Assembly: GCF_030052815.1 (NCBI RefSeq)
Contig: NC_079510.1
Coordinates: 10,115,375 to 10,179,374, forward strand
Direction of reading: 5' to 3'
Source: Hevea brasiliensis
Lineage: Eukaryota; Streptophyta; Magnoliopsida; Malpighiales; Euphorbiaceae
Length of the DNA stretch: 64,000 nucleotides
This document shows positions 46,071 through 56,692 of this stretch, in pieces. The position numbers and the translations under genes were made by a program. Each line of letters starts with the position of its first letter. Positions within the stretch are counted from its first letter, which is position 1. The notes beneath the pieces are model-generated. The model worked only from the letters and a program-made list of their open reading frames with translations, made no database searches and was not told the DNA's origin.

Positions 46071-47996
46071 TTTCCATTGCATGTGTAAATATCATTCGTG
46101 GACTCTTCAGTGTGGTGAAACTCTGTCATATTTTGTTCATTATGTCTTATATTTAAGAAGTGGATTTATCTACTTCCTTTTCTTGACATGCAAGAGTTGC
46201 TGCATAATTAAGGCCATGACTTTACTTAGAAATTTCAATGTTAACATTGAAAATTTTGAACTCTTTCCCTTGAATTGAAATACAAAATTGCTAAATTTAT
46301 TATGTGGAGCAAATTAAATTACAATTTAGTCCTATTGTGCCTTAAATTAAAAGTGTTTAATTCTATGTCAATCAAGGAATTAATTCCTAGAAATTAACAA
46401 AGAGCAATTGTATAAGTTTAATTGGATTAAATTACTTAATACAATATTATCATCAATGATAAATAACTAGTTATGGGGGCTATATACACTTATTTTAAAG
46501 TTTATTCCTTTAGATTTCTCTACTTCAATGTCGCTCTTGAACTTGAATAATGTTATAGGCTTTAGCCTTTAATGCACATACATTCATAAAATATATGCAC
46601 ATACATAATACATTGCTTCCAAGACGTCTTGCTTTTATTATTGGTCACATTTAATATGTGGATCTCTGTGTAACATGTAATATACACCTTGATGTATTAT
46701 TATTTACTGAAATGTTAAATATATTTGCAACATGTAAAATCACAACATATATATTTGTAAAAGAATTGTTTTTGCAAAAAAATCTTCAAAGGTTACACTG
46801 CCCACCAAAGAGCCAATAACTATAAAGAACTTAAGGCATTTATCCACCTGCCTCCTAGACTCGATCACTCACCTAGCCAACCTAAGGCATTTATCTGCTT
46901 GGCTCTTGGGCTCGATCACTCGCTCGACCAACCTAATGCATTTATTCGCTTGCCTCTCAGGCTTGATAACTTGCCTGGCCAACCTAAGGCATTTATCTAC
47001 CTGCCTCTTGGGCTCGATTACTCAGCCGCCAACTTAAGGCCTTTATCTGTCTACCTCTTGGGTAGGATCACTCGCCTAGCCAACTTAAGGAGTTTATCCA
47101 CTTGCCCGTTGGACTGATTACTTGCCCATTCAACTTAAGGCATATTTCCACCTGCCTACAGGGCTGTTTACTCTCTCACTCAACTTAAGGTGTATATCTG
47201 CCTACCAAGAAGGCTAAGGCATCTATCTGCCTGCTTACTGAGCTAGATTACTTATTGCTCAACTTAAGACATTTATCTACCTACCTATCGGGCTGATTAC
47301 TCGCTGGCTCAAATTAAGGCATATATTCATCTGCTAAGAAGACTAAGGCGTTTATCCGCCTACCTACCAGGCTAATTACTTGCTCGCCTAACTTAAGGCA
47401 TCTATATGCTACCAAAGTGAGATTTCTCACCCATTCTCAAGGTGCATGTTTATTTGCCTAAGGGCAATTACTCGCCCATCCTTAAAGCACCTGTTTGCCT
47501 ATCCAAGGATGATCATTCACTTAATTAATGACATATATCCACCTGCCAAGAAGACTAAGGCATTTATCTACCTGCCTACTAGGTTAATTACTCACCTACT
47601 CAACTTAGGGCATGTATCCGATTGCCAAAGTGAGATCTCTCACCCATTCTTAAGGTGCATGTTTGCCTACCCAAGGGCGGTCACTCACCCATCCTTAAGA
47701 CGCCTATCCACCTATCCAAGTATGATCATTCACACAATTAATGGCATTTATCCACCTGCTTAATTAGTGAACTACTCGCTTGCCCAATCAAAGGCGTATA
47801 TCTGCATAAAAATTGAAGGCATTCATCAGTTAAAAATGTTAAGGTGTTAATCAGCTCAACATTTCTAATTTGATCATTCACCCAAATTTTCTAAGGCAAT
47901 TCACATTGTATAAAGGCTTTATCACATGACCAAAGCTCTATCATCTAACGCACTATTTGACATTGAACCTAAAGATTTACACTCAAAGAAGGACTA
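46071..47996 (+). other. Non-coding interior of element H, 3' part
   Basis: 46071-46827 is AT-rich, with no recognisable gene. 46828-47830 is a tandem array (see that entry). 47831-47996 leads to a short purine stretch (AAAGAAGGA) just before the right LTR, which may be the polypurine tract. Confidence 0.55.
46828..47830. repeat. Diverged tandem array, unit about 51 bp with longer composite units
   Basis: Units begin AACTTAAGGCATTTATC and contain CACCTGCCT, GGGCT and ATTACTCGCC. At least ten copies are readable, most 50-52 bp long. Some units of about 80 bp include an extra ACCAAGAAGGCTAAGGC block, and the last part changes to units with CACCCATTCTCAAGGTGC. The frequent Leu/Ser/Pro-like open frames (for example 46899-47117) are by-products of the repeat. 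Confidence 0.85.
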
Positions 47997-48343
47997 TGAT
48001 ACAGTATCACCTCAAAATATTTGAATAATAGAATCCTAATTCAATACAAACACTATCCATTAAGGATAAGTATCCTATCTTATTAGGGATTCCCACTCTA
48101 AATGGACCTCCTTTAAGATAAGAATCTAATATTATCATACTCCTAAACTAAACAAGAATCTACCCCTATATAAGGGGCTCAAGTCTCCATAGCCATGTAT
48201 GTTATTATCTCTAGTCAATTCTTTACTCTGCTCAGTACCCATGCTGACTTAAGCATCAAAGAGGTTGCCCAAGCCAACCTATTTGGTGTTCTCCCTCTTG
48301 TTTTCCAGGTCCTGACTAGTAGGAAAAATTATGAACAACATCA
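47997..48343 (+). repeat. Right (3') LTR of element H, 347 bp
   Basis: It matches 39215-39412 joined to 41130-41283. It has a TATATAA box at 48167-48173 inside the palindrome CCCCTATATAAGGGG. It ends GAACAACATCA, followed by the ATATT duplication. Confidence 0.85.
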
Positions 48344-48348
48344 ATATT

Positions 48349-48625
48349 GATAGCTTTAGCTTTTGTAGAAAATTTCCTCCAATTATTATCACCAAATCTA
48401 GTTTTAACCTTAAGAATCCTAACATTTCCTTCACTAATTTTATAAGGCACATAAGGACCATCTTTCACAATATGCCATGCTTCAATGTCAATAGATTGAA
48501 TAAAATTTCTCATTCTAGTTTTTCAGAAGAGTAGTTTGAGCCATTGAAGAATGGTGGTCTAATGATTAGATAACCTTTGGCTAGTGGTGCAAGTATACTA
48601 ATAGTGTTGCTAATATAAACCAGCC
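48349..48625 (-). pseudogene. gag: Ty1/copia Gag remnant, N-terminal part
   Basis: Minus-strand reading: RPPFFNGSNYSSEK at about 48530-48580, then after a one-base shift MRNFIQSIDIEAWHIVKDGP and VPYKI, VKTRFGDNNWRKFSTKAKAI. This is the typical start of copia Gag (a DUF4219-like segment leading into UBN2). It continues across element H at 39214. An upstream start codon is not clear. The gene is dead: frameshift here, stops and a lost zinc knuckle in the other half. Confidence 0.8.
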
Positions 48626-50030
48626 GTTTGGGGATTGCTTTAAGGTAGTCACAACCTAAGCAAAAGATAAGTTTGTTACCAATTTATAGTCCCAAAATAG
48701 TCCAAGAATAGAGGGGGGGGGGGGTGTGAATTGGATTTAAACAATTTTTTGGCCTTTGCTTATAGCATTTGAAAAATTGTGGCTTAGTTCAAATGCAAGT
48801 GCCTAAGTGTAGTGATAATGCCAAGTAACTCAAATGTGTATCATAAGTATATTTCATTCAAAGTACAACAATTGCTCAATCTTAGATAATTCAACATGTA
48901 TAGCTCAAACATTCACCACTTAGTCATTGGAACAAGATCAAGGCAACTCAAAATAAGATCAAGGCAACTCAACACAAAATGCTTATCAATTAACTCAATA
49001 TATTGCTCAATCAAGTCAATCAACACATTAAATATGTCTTTCAACTCAAAATTCTCAATAAAGCAAAATAAATGACATAAAGTAAAGAGTTAAAGGTTGA
49101 GAGAATTGAAATCAAGAATTTTTATGGTGGTTCAACTAAACTAACCTACATCTACTCTCTCAACAGTTCACCTTAAGTCTTCACTCCATTATTTGCTCTT
49201 TTCAATGGACTAGAGGCAAGCCTTTGTACATTCATAATCTTTAAGACTTCACTAGGTGCTTAAACCTTACAAGTGTTACCCTAAACACTCCACTCACATC
49301 AAGCTTCAATAGATCCTTGAACAATCCTCACAAATGACGTTTAAGTTGGTTTTCACTTGATTTCACACAATACATTTAGCATTATAAAGATGAGAAAGAG
49401 TAGATATGCCAATGTAACTCAAATTGAATTTAAGGCACATGAATGAAAGTTTTTAAAGAGTTTCAAAGAGGTAGAAGCTATTTTAAGACTTTCATTTAGT
49501 GTTAAATGGTGTAAGATAAGTGTTTATGTAGTTCTAAAATATTTTAGACCATTTGAAACTCTTTTGGAACATTGTCGGAACGAATTAGCCATACTTTGCT
49601 ATTTTGTGCAAACCCATAACAATGTCTGAACACTTAGCAAATGGGTAGCAAATTGACTATCAATAGCAAAATAGTTAGCAAACAAATAGACTATCTGTAT
49701 CTATTTAACTTGAAAAAAATTGCAACTTTGTACTAGACTTAGAAAAATTAATTTGATGATTCAAAAACTTAAAAATCATTATAAAAGTACTTTTCAAATT
49801 CTTTAAAGTGAAAAGTTTACGGATTAAAATATAAATCATCGGCAATAGTCCCTCTAACCTTTTCATAAAATCCTAGGGCTCAAAAACTTAACTCTAAACC
49901 TTTCATAAATCTTCAATGTACCTCGAAAGATAAACTTTTTTTATCTTCCTTTACATTGAATAACTTCCTTTTATAAATTGGCTCAATAAACCATGAAAGT
50001 TTACAATGATGCCTAAGGAGATTCTTCACA
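48626..50030 (-). repeat. Probable copia LTR/leader sequence, unassigned AT-rich DNA
   Basis: It lies 5' of the copia gag on the minus strand. It contains a 12-G run (48713-48724) followed by TGTGAATTGGATTT, and TTTTTATGGTGGTTCAAC with CTACATCTACTCTCTC near 49120-49160, phrases I associate with plant copia LTRs. LTR ends and a primer site were not found. The right part has no recognised content. Confidence 0.35.
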
Positions 50031-50064
50031 CAACTTAAAGTAAGGTTAGTTTGATTCTACATGA

Positions 50065-50400
50065 GTTTAGCTATCATCAAAATCAATGCTCATTTTGAAC
50101 TTATGGGTTCAACTATTGTCATTATAGGTGCTACTTTTCTAATGAGGGTACACTCTATACCAATAGCTAGTCGATGCATAAATATTTTTTATTCTTGTTT
50201 TACATGTGAATATTGTTTCCTATTTTTTAAAACATTGAAAAGCTTCATGAGAATTGCTTTTGAAAGGCAATTGTAAAGATTTAATGATATCCACCTTATC
50301 TGTATAAATGTCTAATGAAAGGAGCTCATGGATTGTTTCTCTATTGACATGTTTCTCTACTTCAAGATTTATTGGTGCATCTTCAACTGGCTGTATTTTT
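50065..50400 (-). pseudogene. RPA1-like single-strand DNA-binding domain fragment (Helitron-associated)
   Basis: One minus-strand frame, broken by a few stops, reads VNRETIHELLSLDIYTDK, then FTCKTRIKNIYASTSYWY, then HKFKMSIDFDDS. This order matches the C-terminal domain of replication protein A large subunits (TIxELL, then FTCKAxI-like strand, aromatic pair, later strand). The Cys pairs of its zinc ribbon are not visible. Between the first two blocks is an 81-nt GT...AG stretch that could be an intron. Plant Helitrons often carry RPA genes, and a Helitron helicase fragment lies on the same strand 1 kb away. Assignment rests on pattern recognition only. Confidence 0.5.
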
Positions 50401-51239
50401 TCAATATTTCATTTGGTGTTTGGAAGACTGCGTAAATATACAAATTTAATATATTAGCAAACATTTTATTTTGTTATGCTAAAACAAAATGCTCCTTTCT
50501 TTGAAATTGATGACTTTGGGATATAGGGTTTGAAAAAATTTTGGTTATTATTGTGTTCTTAACATTTTTGACATCTATATAAAGATGTAAATTTTACGAG
50601 TGTAAAGTGTTATAAACATGAGATTATGTTTTTTAAGTAAACAGATAATACCTCTGAAAGATTTGATTAAAATGTGAAAACAACTAGTCCATTTTTGTCC
50701 TTTTTCAAAGATTTCGTTTTCATGAAACTAAATCCTTAATCTTTCCCACAAAAACTATATTGAGTTCTTCAAACTTGCATTTAATAAAGATCACTATATA
50801 ACTTTTTTTTTGTATATATGTCACAATAATAACGAGTTTATTGGTAGCTGTACATACTTTCTTTTTTGTATTTTAATGTTTCTTTTCTTCCCCCCAATAT
50901 AAGTATCCATTTAAATTGTTTGAATACATCCAATGGTGATAACTTGTCCCATTATATTTGCATTTATTACTAAATTTTGTTGGGATGATCATCAATAAAG
51001 TAAGCTCTTTCTTTTTTTTTAGGTTTATTAATATATAGAGTTTTTACTTATTAAAAAAGTATCATCGTTGCACCTAGCGATGACTTCGTTAAGTTCCAAA
51101 AAAAAGAAGCAATCAAATAGAATTATTTGATTGTCTGAGTTAAGTTTTTTAATTAATGCATTACTTTTTAATTTGATTCGGTAAGGATGCTAGCTCAATT
51201 TATAAATCTTTTAAGATGACAAATAACAAATCTTGATAT
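50401..51239. other. AT-rich sequence between RPA-like and helicase fragments
   Basis: No firm feature. It may be decayed Helitron DNA, since it lies between two Helitron-type relics in the same orientation, but I cannot read helicase or RPA motifs in it. Confidence 0.3.
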
Positions 51240-52083
51240 ATGGCACACTTCTCCTTTTGATAGTAGAGGTCGAAGTGCTTAACATCTTGTTTTCTTATAA
51301 ATCCTTGCAACCACTAAAGTAACACAGAAATACTTGAAAAAATAACCACTAAAACAATCTTGTATTCCGATATGCAATTATAGTTTCTTATCAACATATT
51401 TTTTTTTTTTTTTCATAACCATAAATAAAAAGAGAGTTTTATTTTATTTTTCTTTTACTGATTCTATAACTTCATCGTATATGACTCTTTGATTTGTGCT
51501 TAATATCGTGATCATACAAGCATGATCTATTTTTAATTGTTCTATATCATTATTTAATTTTTCAAGTAACGACCTATTATTAATATCGCTTAGAAATGAG
51601 TTGTTTGGAAGTGGCAAATTATAATCAATTAAGGAGGTGAATTTTTATTAAAGCACTTTTGTAGTTATAAGATAACATGATCTTTTAAATGCCTTTCCAT
51701 AATGAAATTATCTAGGATGTTTAACATGGTTTTCAATTTATATTTGATGTTGTCAAAAAATGATTTTTAGAAAAAGTCTAATAGTTTGTTTGGTTTTCCA
51801 ACTTTGCAAAAAAATTATTAAAGTAGTAAATAAAATATCTTAATTATGATGAGGAAGCCCAAGGTATATCTTCTTCTATTGCTTTTATCCATTCTTTATC
51901 GTCACCTAATAAACCATGGGCTAGGCATGTTGATTGATATGTAGGGTGGATAACATTGTTAATCACCCTTATTTCTTCAGAGTTTCTAAGATTTTTAACA
52001 ACATTCAATAATATTCTTAGATAGTATTTACCTAAATTTGGATGTATGTATGGTATTCTACCTATGCAATGGCCCTTTTTCTA
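51240..52083 (-). pseudogene. Helitron Rep/helicase remnant
   Basis: A minus-strand frame from about 52080 to 51855 reads GRIPYIHPNLGKYYLRIL, then RNSEEIRVINNV, HPTYQSTCLAHGLLGDD and KEWIKAIEEDIPWAS, the pattern just upstream of the Pif1-like helicase in plant Helitrons. After a decayed stretch, at about 51640-51440 it reads LIDYNLPLPNN, then LLEKLNNDIEQLKID and STNQRVIYDEVIESV, which leads into the helicase Walker A region. Walker A itself is not readable: a long A run (minus strand; T run on plus at about 51400) lies there. Further left, to 51240, the likeness is faint. The gene is cut on the right by element D at 52092. Confidence 0.75.
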
Positions 52084-52086
52084 TCT

Positions 52087-52091
52087 AGTTC
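52087..52091. other. Target-site duplication of element D (AGTTC), left
   Basis: AGTTC precedes the LTR at 52092 and recurs at 63498-63502. Confidence 0.92.
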
Positions 52092-55000
52092 TGTGACACC
52101 CCTTACCCGTCTACAGTGTAGCCGAGTAAGTTATGCCACTCAGTGTGTCGGAACACCAATTCATGTTTCAATTTCAATTAATCCTTTTTAATTTATTTAT
52201 TTATAATTTTTGATAAATCTAAATTTTTCCACAAATTTTATAGAAAATCCTGCAGAGTGCCGGTTATAAATTGGAAAAACAGTTCTTCTGAACCTGTTAA
52301 AAACACTTCCAATAATATCATCACATTATTCTCAATCAACCTCCAATATATTCTCAACAATTTCTCAATTCACTTCAGTATCTCAAAAATTCAATTCAAT
52401 TCAAAACAAAATTAACTCAATGAAAAAAATGCTCAATTTATTACTGAACATATTCCATAGATACTTACATCAAAAGCATGATTACATGAATTTATAATAT
52501 ACATTACAGAAGGTTACAAAATACAAAATATCAAAATATCAAAATGGCCTAATGTCCTACCAAATGCACTGCAATGTGAGGTGACTCTGAACTCTGAGTG
52601 CAGATATGAAGGCTCACCCTGTATGAGGCCTGCTGGACTTCCCAACTATGTCTCCAGTACCTTTTGCAACGCGCTAAGTAATTCTGCTTAGTGGTGACAA
52701 TATAAAATAAAATAAAATAAAATAAAAACATGTGTATAGAATGTATGTTTACATTTTTGGGTGAATTAAGTCTCAAATGTTTATTGCAATATTATTCAAT
52801 TGAAGTTTGGTAAGATTTATTAATACTGCCCGAGTAACCTATACTAGTTGACTGGACTGGATAAATTGGTAAACTGGTACTGGGTACTAAGTACCTCGGA
52901 CCATCACACCATCAGTCACATTGTGTCTCTCGGTGTGCAACAGAATAGCTAATAAGCTGTGATAATTATCGGGGACTAAACTCGAGTATAACAACTCAAT
53001 ATCATAGACAAAGGCTATTATGTCACAGAATGGCATGGGAATCCATGAAATACAGAATGGCATGAAGCCATATGCAGTACTACTAACAGAACCCTATTGA
53101 CATGCCAACCTATCCAAGCCAATCACATTAGGCCTACTAGGGCATTTAACACTTTTTATTTATGTAATTCTTTGAAATTGAATTTTTATGATTACTATTC
53201 ATTTCATTGGTCAACCAAAATGTTGACTTTTGCATTGGAAATAGGTAAATTAGTTTAAATATCATCAACATACCACATTTTGCATTTTAAACTTGTTGGT
53301 ATTGGTTGCCAATACCATCTCTAAGCTTAAAGTGAATTGGACAGAATTTTCAGTTTTCAAGCTTTGGATTTCCTGTTCTATTAGTTACTGTTGCAGTGGG
53401 AATTTGGAAAAATGATCAACATGAAAGTTGTTCCTTATTTTGTCTAGTTGAATTTCTTTTTTTGAATCACTCCATTTTGAGTTTTGTAGCTCAAGTTATG
53501 GTCCAAAAACCACAACTGGCCGGATTGAAAATTTTCAGGGCTGACCATATCTGCAGTACAATGAACAGTGATTGAAACTCAATTGTTAGATAGGTTCTGG
53601 TCATAATTTTGGGTAGGTTTCTTCATGAAAGTTGTTGGTCTATATCTCAGCTTGCTGCTGGTAAAATTTTAGGTCAATTAGACCTTTATACATTCAGTTA
53701 TGGCCAATGAACAGTCATTGTTCATTTGGTCATTCTGCAAAAATAGCCTGCAGGTCACCCAGATTTGAGCAAGTTTTTAGTCCACTTGGTTTGGTTTTAT
53801 GGGCATGGTTTCTTCACCAAAGTTGTGCCATTTTGTGTCTAGTTTCATGTCCAATTGGCCAAACACCAATTGAACCTCTACAATTTAAGTTATGGCAATC
53901 CAAACAGGCTGGACTCACATCCAAACCTGCAGGTCACATAAGGCAGCCACTCCAACCTCAAATCCCACAACCCAATTCGCTTCATTTTTTATTCAAACCA
54001 AACCAAATGGTCACTAATTGACCATTAAAACCTACTCCCATCATCACAAGATCAAAGTCTCATTCTTCAACCCAAACCCTAACTCAACATTTCAAAACCA
54101 TGCATTATCATTGCATTTATCAATTCACTTATAAGATACACATTAAGGGCAGCCATACTAGCATGTTAACTCCCCAAAAATCATCACCATATTACCCTAG
54201 CCATGGCTGCCAAAATTTAGGATTAACATACCAATGGTGTTTCATCAAATTTCTTTATCATTTACACATATTTATAGTTCTTAAACATGAAATTAAAGTG
54301 AAATTCAAGGTTTAGGTCACTAACCTCTTAGGGAGTGAATTTCCCACTTGCTCAAAGTCTTGGTTTCCTTTTCTTTTTGCTCCACAAGAATCACCAAGAT
54401 GATAGAATGAATTTTTGTGTTGGTAATTAGGGTTTTTAGTGGAAGAAAGCTAGGAAAATGGAGGTTTAGAAGTTTGTTAATGGTGGTTATGGTGAAATGG
54501 TTCACGGCAAGAGGAAGAAAAAAGAAAGAGAAGTCTGATTTTCTCCATTTTCCAGCCCATTTGACCTTTATGCCATGTATTAACATTGGGTTGGGTGAAG
54601 GCACACTAATGACATCATGTGATGTCATAAATTCCCATTTAATTCATTTTTTTTCTTTTCTTTTCTACTCATTTTCAATTCAATTTTTAGTAATATTTAT
54701 TCACATTTTATGTCATAATAATTATTTACTTAACTGGACAAGTCGGCCAAAAATCACCTCTGAAAGCGAAATGACCAAAATGCCCTCTGTTTGGCTTAAC
54801 GGGCCCAAATTGTCTGTACCGATTGAAAATTTTTTCTAAATATTTCCTTGGCATTCTAATGCCATAGAAACCTCAATGACCCTTCTCTGGAGTCCCAAAA
54901 ATTATTTTATAATTTTTCCCCCAGGTCTAGGGCTCCTAGTTGCGAGAACCGCAACTTCTCACTAGGTTACCCATCGCTAGGGCATCGGCTTATTTAACTT

Positions 55001-55169
55001 GGTTGTATTTTATTTCTAAAATATTTCCTAAATTTTTCTTATTAATATTTGAGTTAATTATAGTTCCTCACTTTAGTTTAAATATTTTTCCAGACATTCT
55101 AGCTGTCCGGACCGACACCGATCACCGGAACAGTAGAATATACGAAATTGCTACAGGGAGGGTGTTATA
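52092..55169 (-). repeat. Left (3') LTR of element D, 3,078 bp
   Basis: The plus strand begins TGTGACACCCCTTACCCG and ends GGAGGGTGTTATA. A TAAAA microsatellite at about 52703-52728 is shorter than in the right LTR (about 61009-61042). Module copies are at about 53420-53515, 53610-53705 and 53800-53900. Confidence 0.93.
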
Positions 55170-55182
55170 ACTCTTCCCCTCT
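55170..55182 (-). other. Polypurine tract of element D
   Basis: The minus strand reads AGAGGGGAAGAGT next to the LTR start. Confidence 0.85.
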
Positions 55183-55942
55183 AATTTAAATTTCGTCCTC
55201 AAAATTTACCTGATGCAAACAATTGAGGGAACTATTGCCTCATTGTCTCTTCACTTTCCCAAGTTGCCTCCTCGGTGTTGTGGTGCCTCCAAAGCACTTT
55301 CACTAGTGGGATCTGTTTATTTCTCAACTCTTTCACTTCCCGAGCCAGGATCCATATGGGTTCTTCTTCATATGTCAAATCCGGTTGTACTTCAATTTCT
55401 TCCATGGAGATGACATGTGAAGGATCTGAGCGGTATCTTCTTAGCATAGACAGGTGGAACACATTGTGGATCTTGTCTAGCTCTGGTGGTAAAGCTAGCC
55501 TATAGGCCACTAGACCCACACGTTCAATGACTTCATATGGGCGGATGAACCTAGGGCTTAACTTACCTTTTCTTCCAAACCTCAGTACCTTCTTCCACGG
55601 TGAGACTTTGAGAAACACTTTATCGCCAACCGCATATTCTATTTCTTTTCTCTTTAAGTTGGCATAGGATTTCTGTCTGTCTGAGGCAACCTTCAGATTG
55701 GCTTTGATTATTTTCACTTTTTCCTCAGTCTGTTTCACCAGGTCTGGCTTTACCAATTTGTCTTCGCCCAATTCAGTCCAGCACACTGGAGTTCTACATT
55801 TCCTCCCATATAGTGCTTCATACGGAGCCATTTGAATGCTAGCTTGGTAGCTATTGTTGTATGCGAATTCTGCCAATGGGAGATATCTATCCCAACTCCC
55901 CTCAAACTCAATGACACAACTCCTTAGCATATCCTCCAGGAT
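55183..55942 (-). pseudogene. pol: Element D integrase C-terminal domain and chromodomain
   Basis: Open from the intron-like insert to 55232. It holds MAPYEALYGRKCRTPVCW, a basic linker, VGDKVFLKVSPWKKVLRFG, a GPY/F-type module in which G is Arg (RFIRPYEVIERVGLVAYRL), HNVFHLSMLRRY, and the chromodomain (EVKELRNKQIPLVKVLWRHH, EEATWESEE). A premature stop (Gln to TAA) at 55232-55234 removes about the last 17 residues compared with element C. The true end of pol would lie next to the polypurine tract. Confidence 0.9.
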
Positions 55943-56017
55943 CTGACATATATTTCATGTTATTATTATCATTTTAGTTCAATATTTGCATTAGTTCAAT
56001 TGGTTTCAGTTGTTTAC
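55943..56017 (-). other. Intron-like insert (75 nt, GT-AG) in the integrase gene of element D
   Basis: On the minus strand it runs GTAAACAACTG ... ATATATGTCAG. It begins directly after a CAG codon and ends directly before the codon where the integrase frame resumes. The sequence is AT-rich and starts with an in-frame stop after two codons. Its position equals that in element C, but the two inserts differ clearly more than the flanking coding DNA, as expected for an intron. Confidence 0.72.
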
Positions 56018-56692
56018 CTGGATTACTCTTTCTAATTGCCCATCTATCTGAGGATGGAAAGACGTGCTAAAGCAGAGTTGTGTGCCCAAGGCTTCTTGCA
56101 ACTTTTTCCAAAATCTCGATGTAAACCTTGGGTCTCGGTCAGATATGATGGAAAGTGGGATTCCATGCAGCCTAACTATCTCACTAATATACAATTCTGC
56201 TAGCTTCTCCAGTGAGTAGTCAGTCCTAACTGGCAGAAAATGTGCTGACTTCGTCAATCTGACCACTATCACCCACACTGCATCATGCTTCCTTTGGGTG
56301 AGAGGTAGACCACTAACAAAATCCATAGTGACCCGGTCCCATTTCCATTCAGGTATGTTTATAGGCTGTAACAAACCCGATGGAACTTGATGTTCTGCCT
56401 TAACTTGCTGACATGTCAAGCATTTAGTCACATAGTCAGCTATATCCCTCTTCATACCAGGCCACCAATAATGAAGCTTCAAATCATTATACATTTTTGT
56501 GCTTCCCGGGTGCATAGCATAAACACTCGTGTGTGCTTCTTTCAGAATACTAGTCTTCAGTTCCCCATCATCTGGTACACACACTCTTCTTCTGTAGTAT
56601 AGACACCTATCTGCTTTCACCTCATATTCAGTTTCCTTCCCCTCAGGAATTTTAGCCATAATTGCCATTAGTTTTTCATCGCATACGCCCAT
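56018..56692 (-). pseudogene. pol: Element D integrase zinc domain and DDE core
   Basis: Open frame holding the linker ([20 protein letters not shown]), the HHCC zinc motif ([35 protein letters not shown]), the first core Asp in MDFVSGLP, the second in [13 protein letters not shown] and the third acidic residue in QIDGQLERV. All metal and catalytic positions I can identify are present. The frame is separated from RNase H by a frameshift near 56680 and ends at the intron-like insert. Confidence 0.9.

Larger units (their letters stand above)
39215..48343 (+). mobile_element. Element H: short-LTR retrotransposon without coding capacity, carrying two nested solo LTRs
   Basis: The left LTR is 39215-39412 plus 41130-41283 (about 352 bp once the nested solo LTR is removed) and the right LTR is 47997-48343 (347 bp). 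Both start TGATA(T/C)AGTATCACC and end GAACAACAT(T/C)A. A primer-site-like TGGCGATGTTTGTGGGA follows the left LTR. Without the 3.5-kb solo LTR at 42523-46065 the interior is about 3.2 kb, with no recognisable gene but with a tandem array near its 3' end. It resembles large non-autonomous derivatives of Tat/Athila-type Ty3/gypsy elements; lineage is inferred from the primer region and repeats only. Confidence 0.82.

Noticed and set aside
46899..47117. Leu/Pro-rich frames, also 47446-47763
   Set aside because: By-product of the tandem array; the reading frame changes with unit length.
50061..50276. 71-codon plus-strand frame
   Set aside because: Opposite strand of the RPA-like relic; no motif of its own.
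54417..54839. 140-codon frame in the left LTR of element D, partly repeated at 62732-62926 and 62898-63167
   Set aside because: Antisense to the element, broken differently in the two LTRs, no domain.
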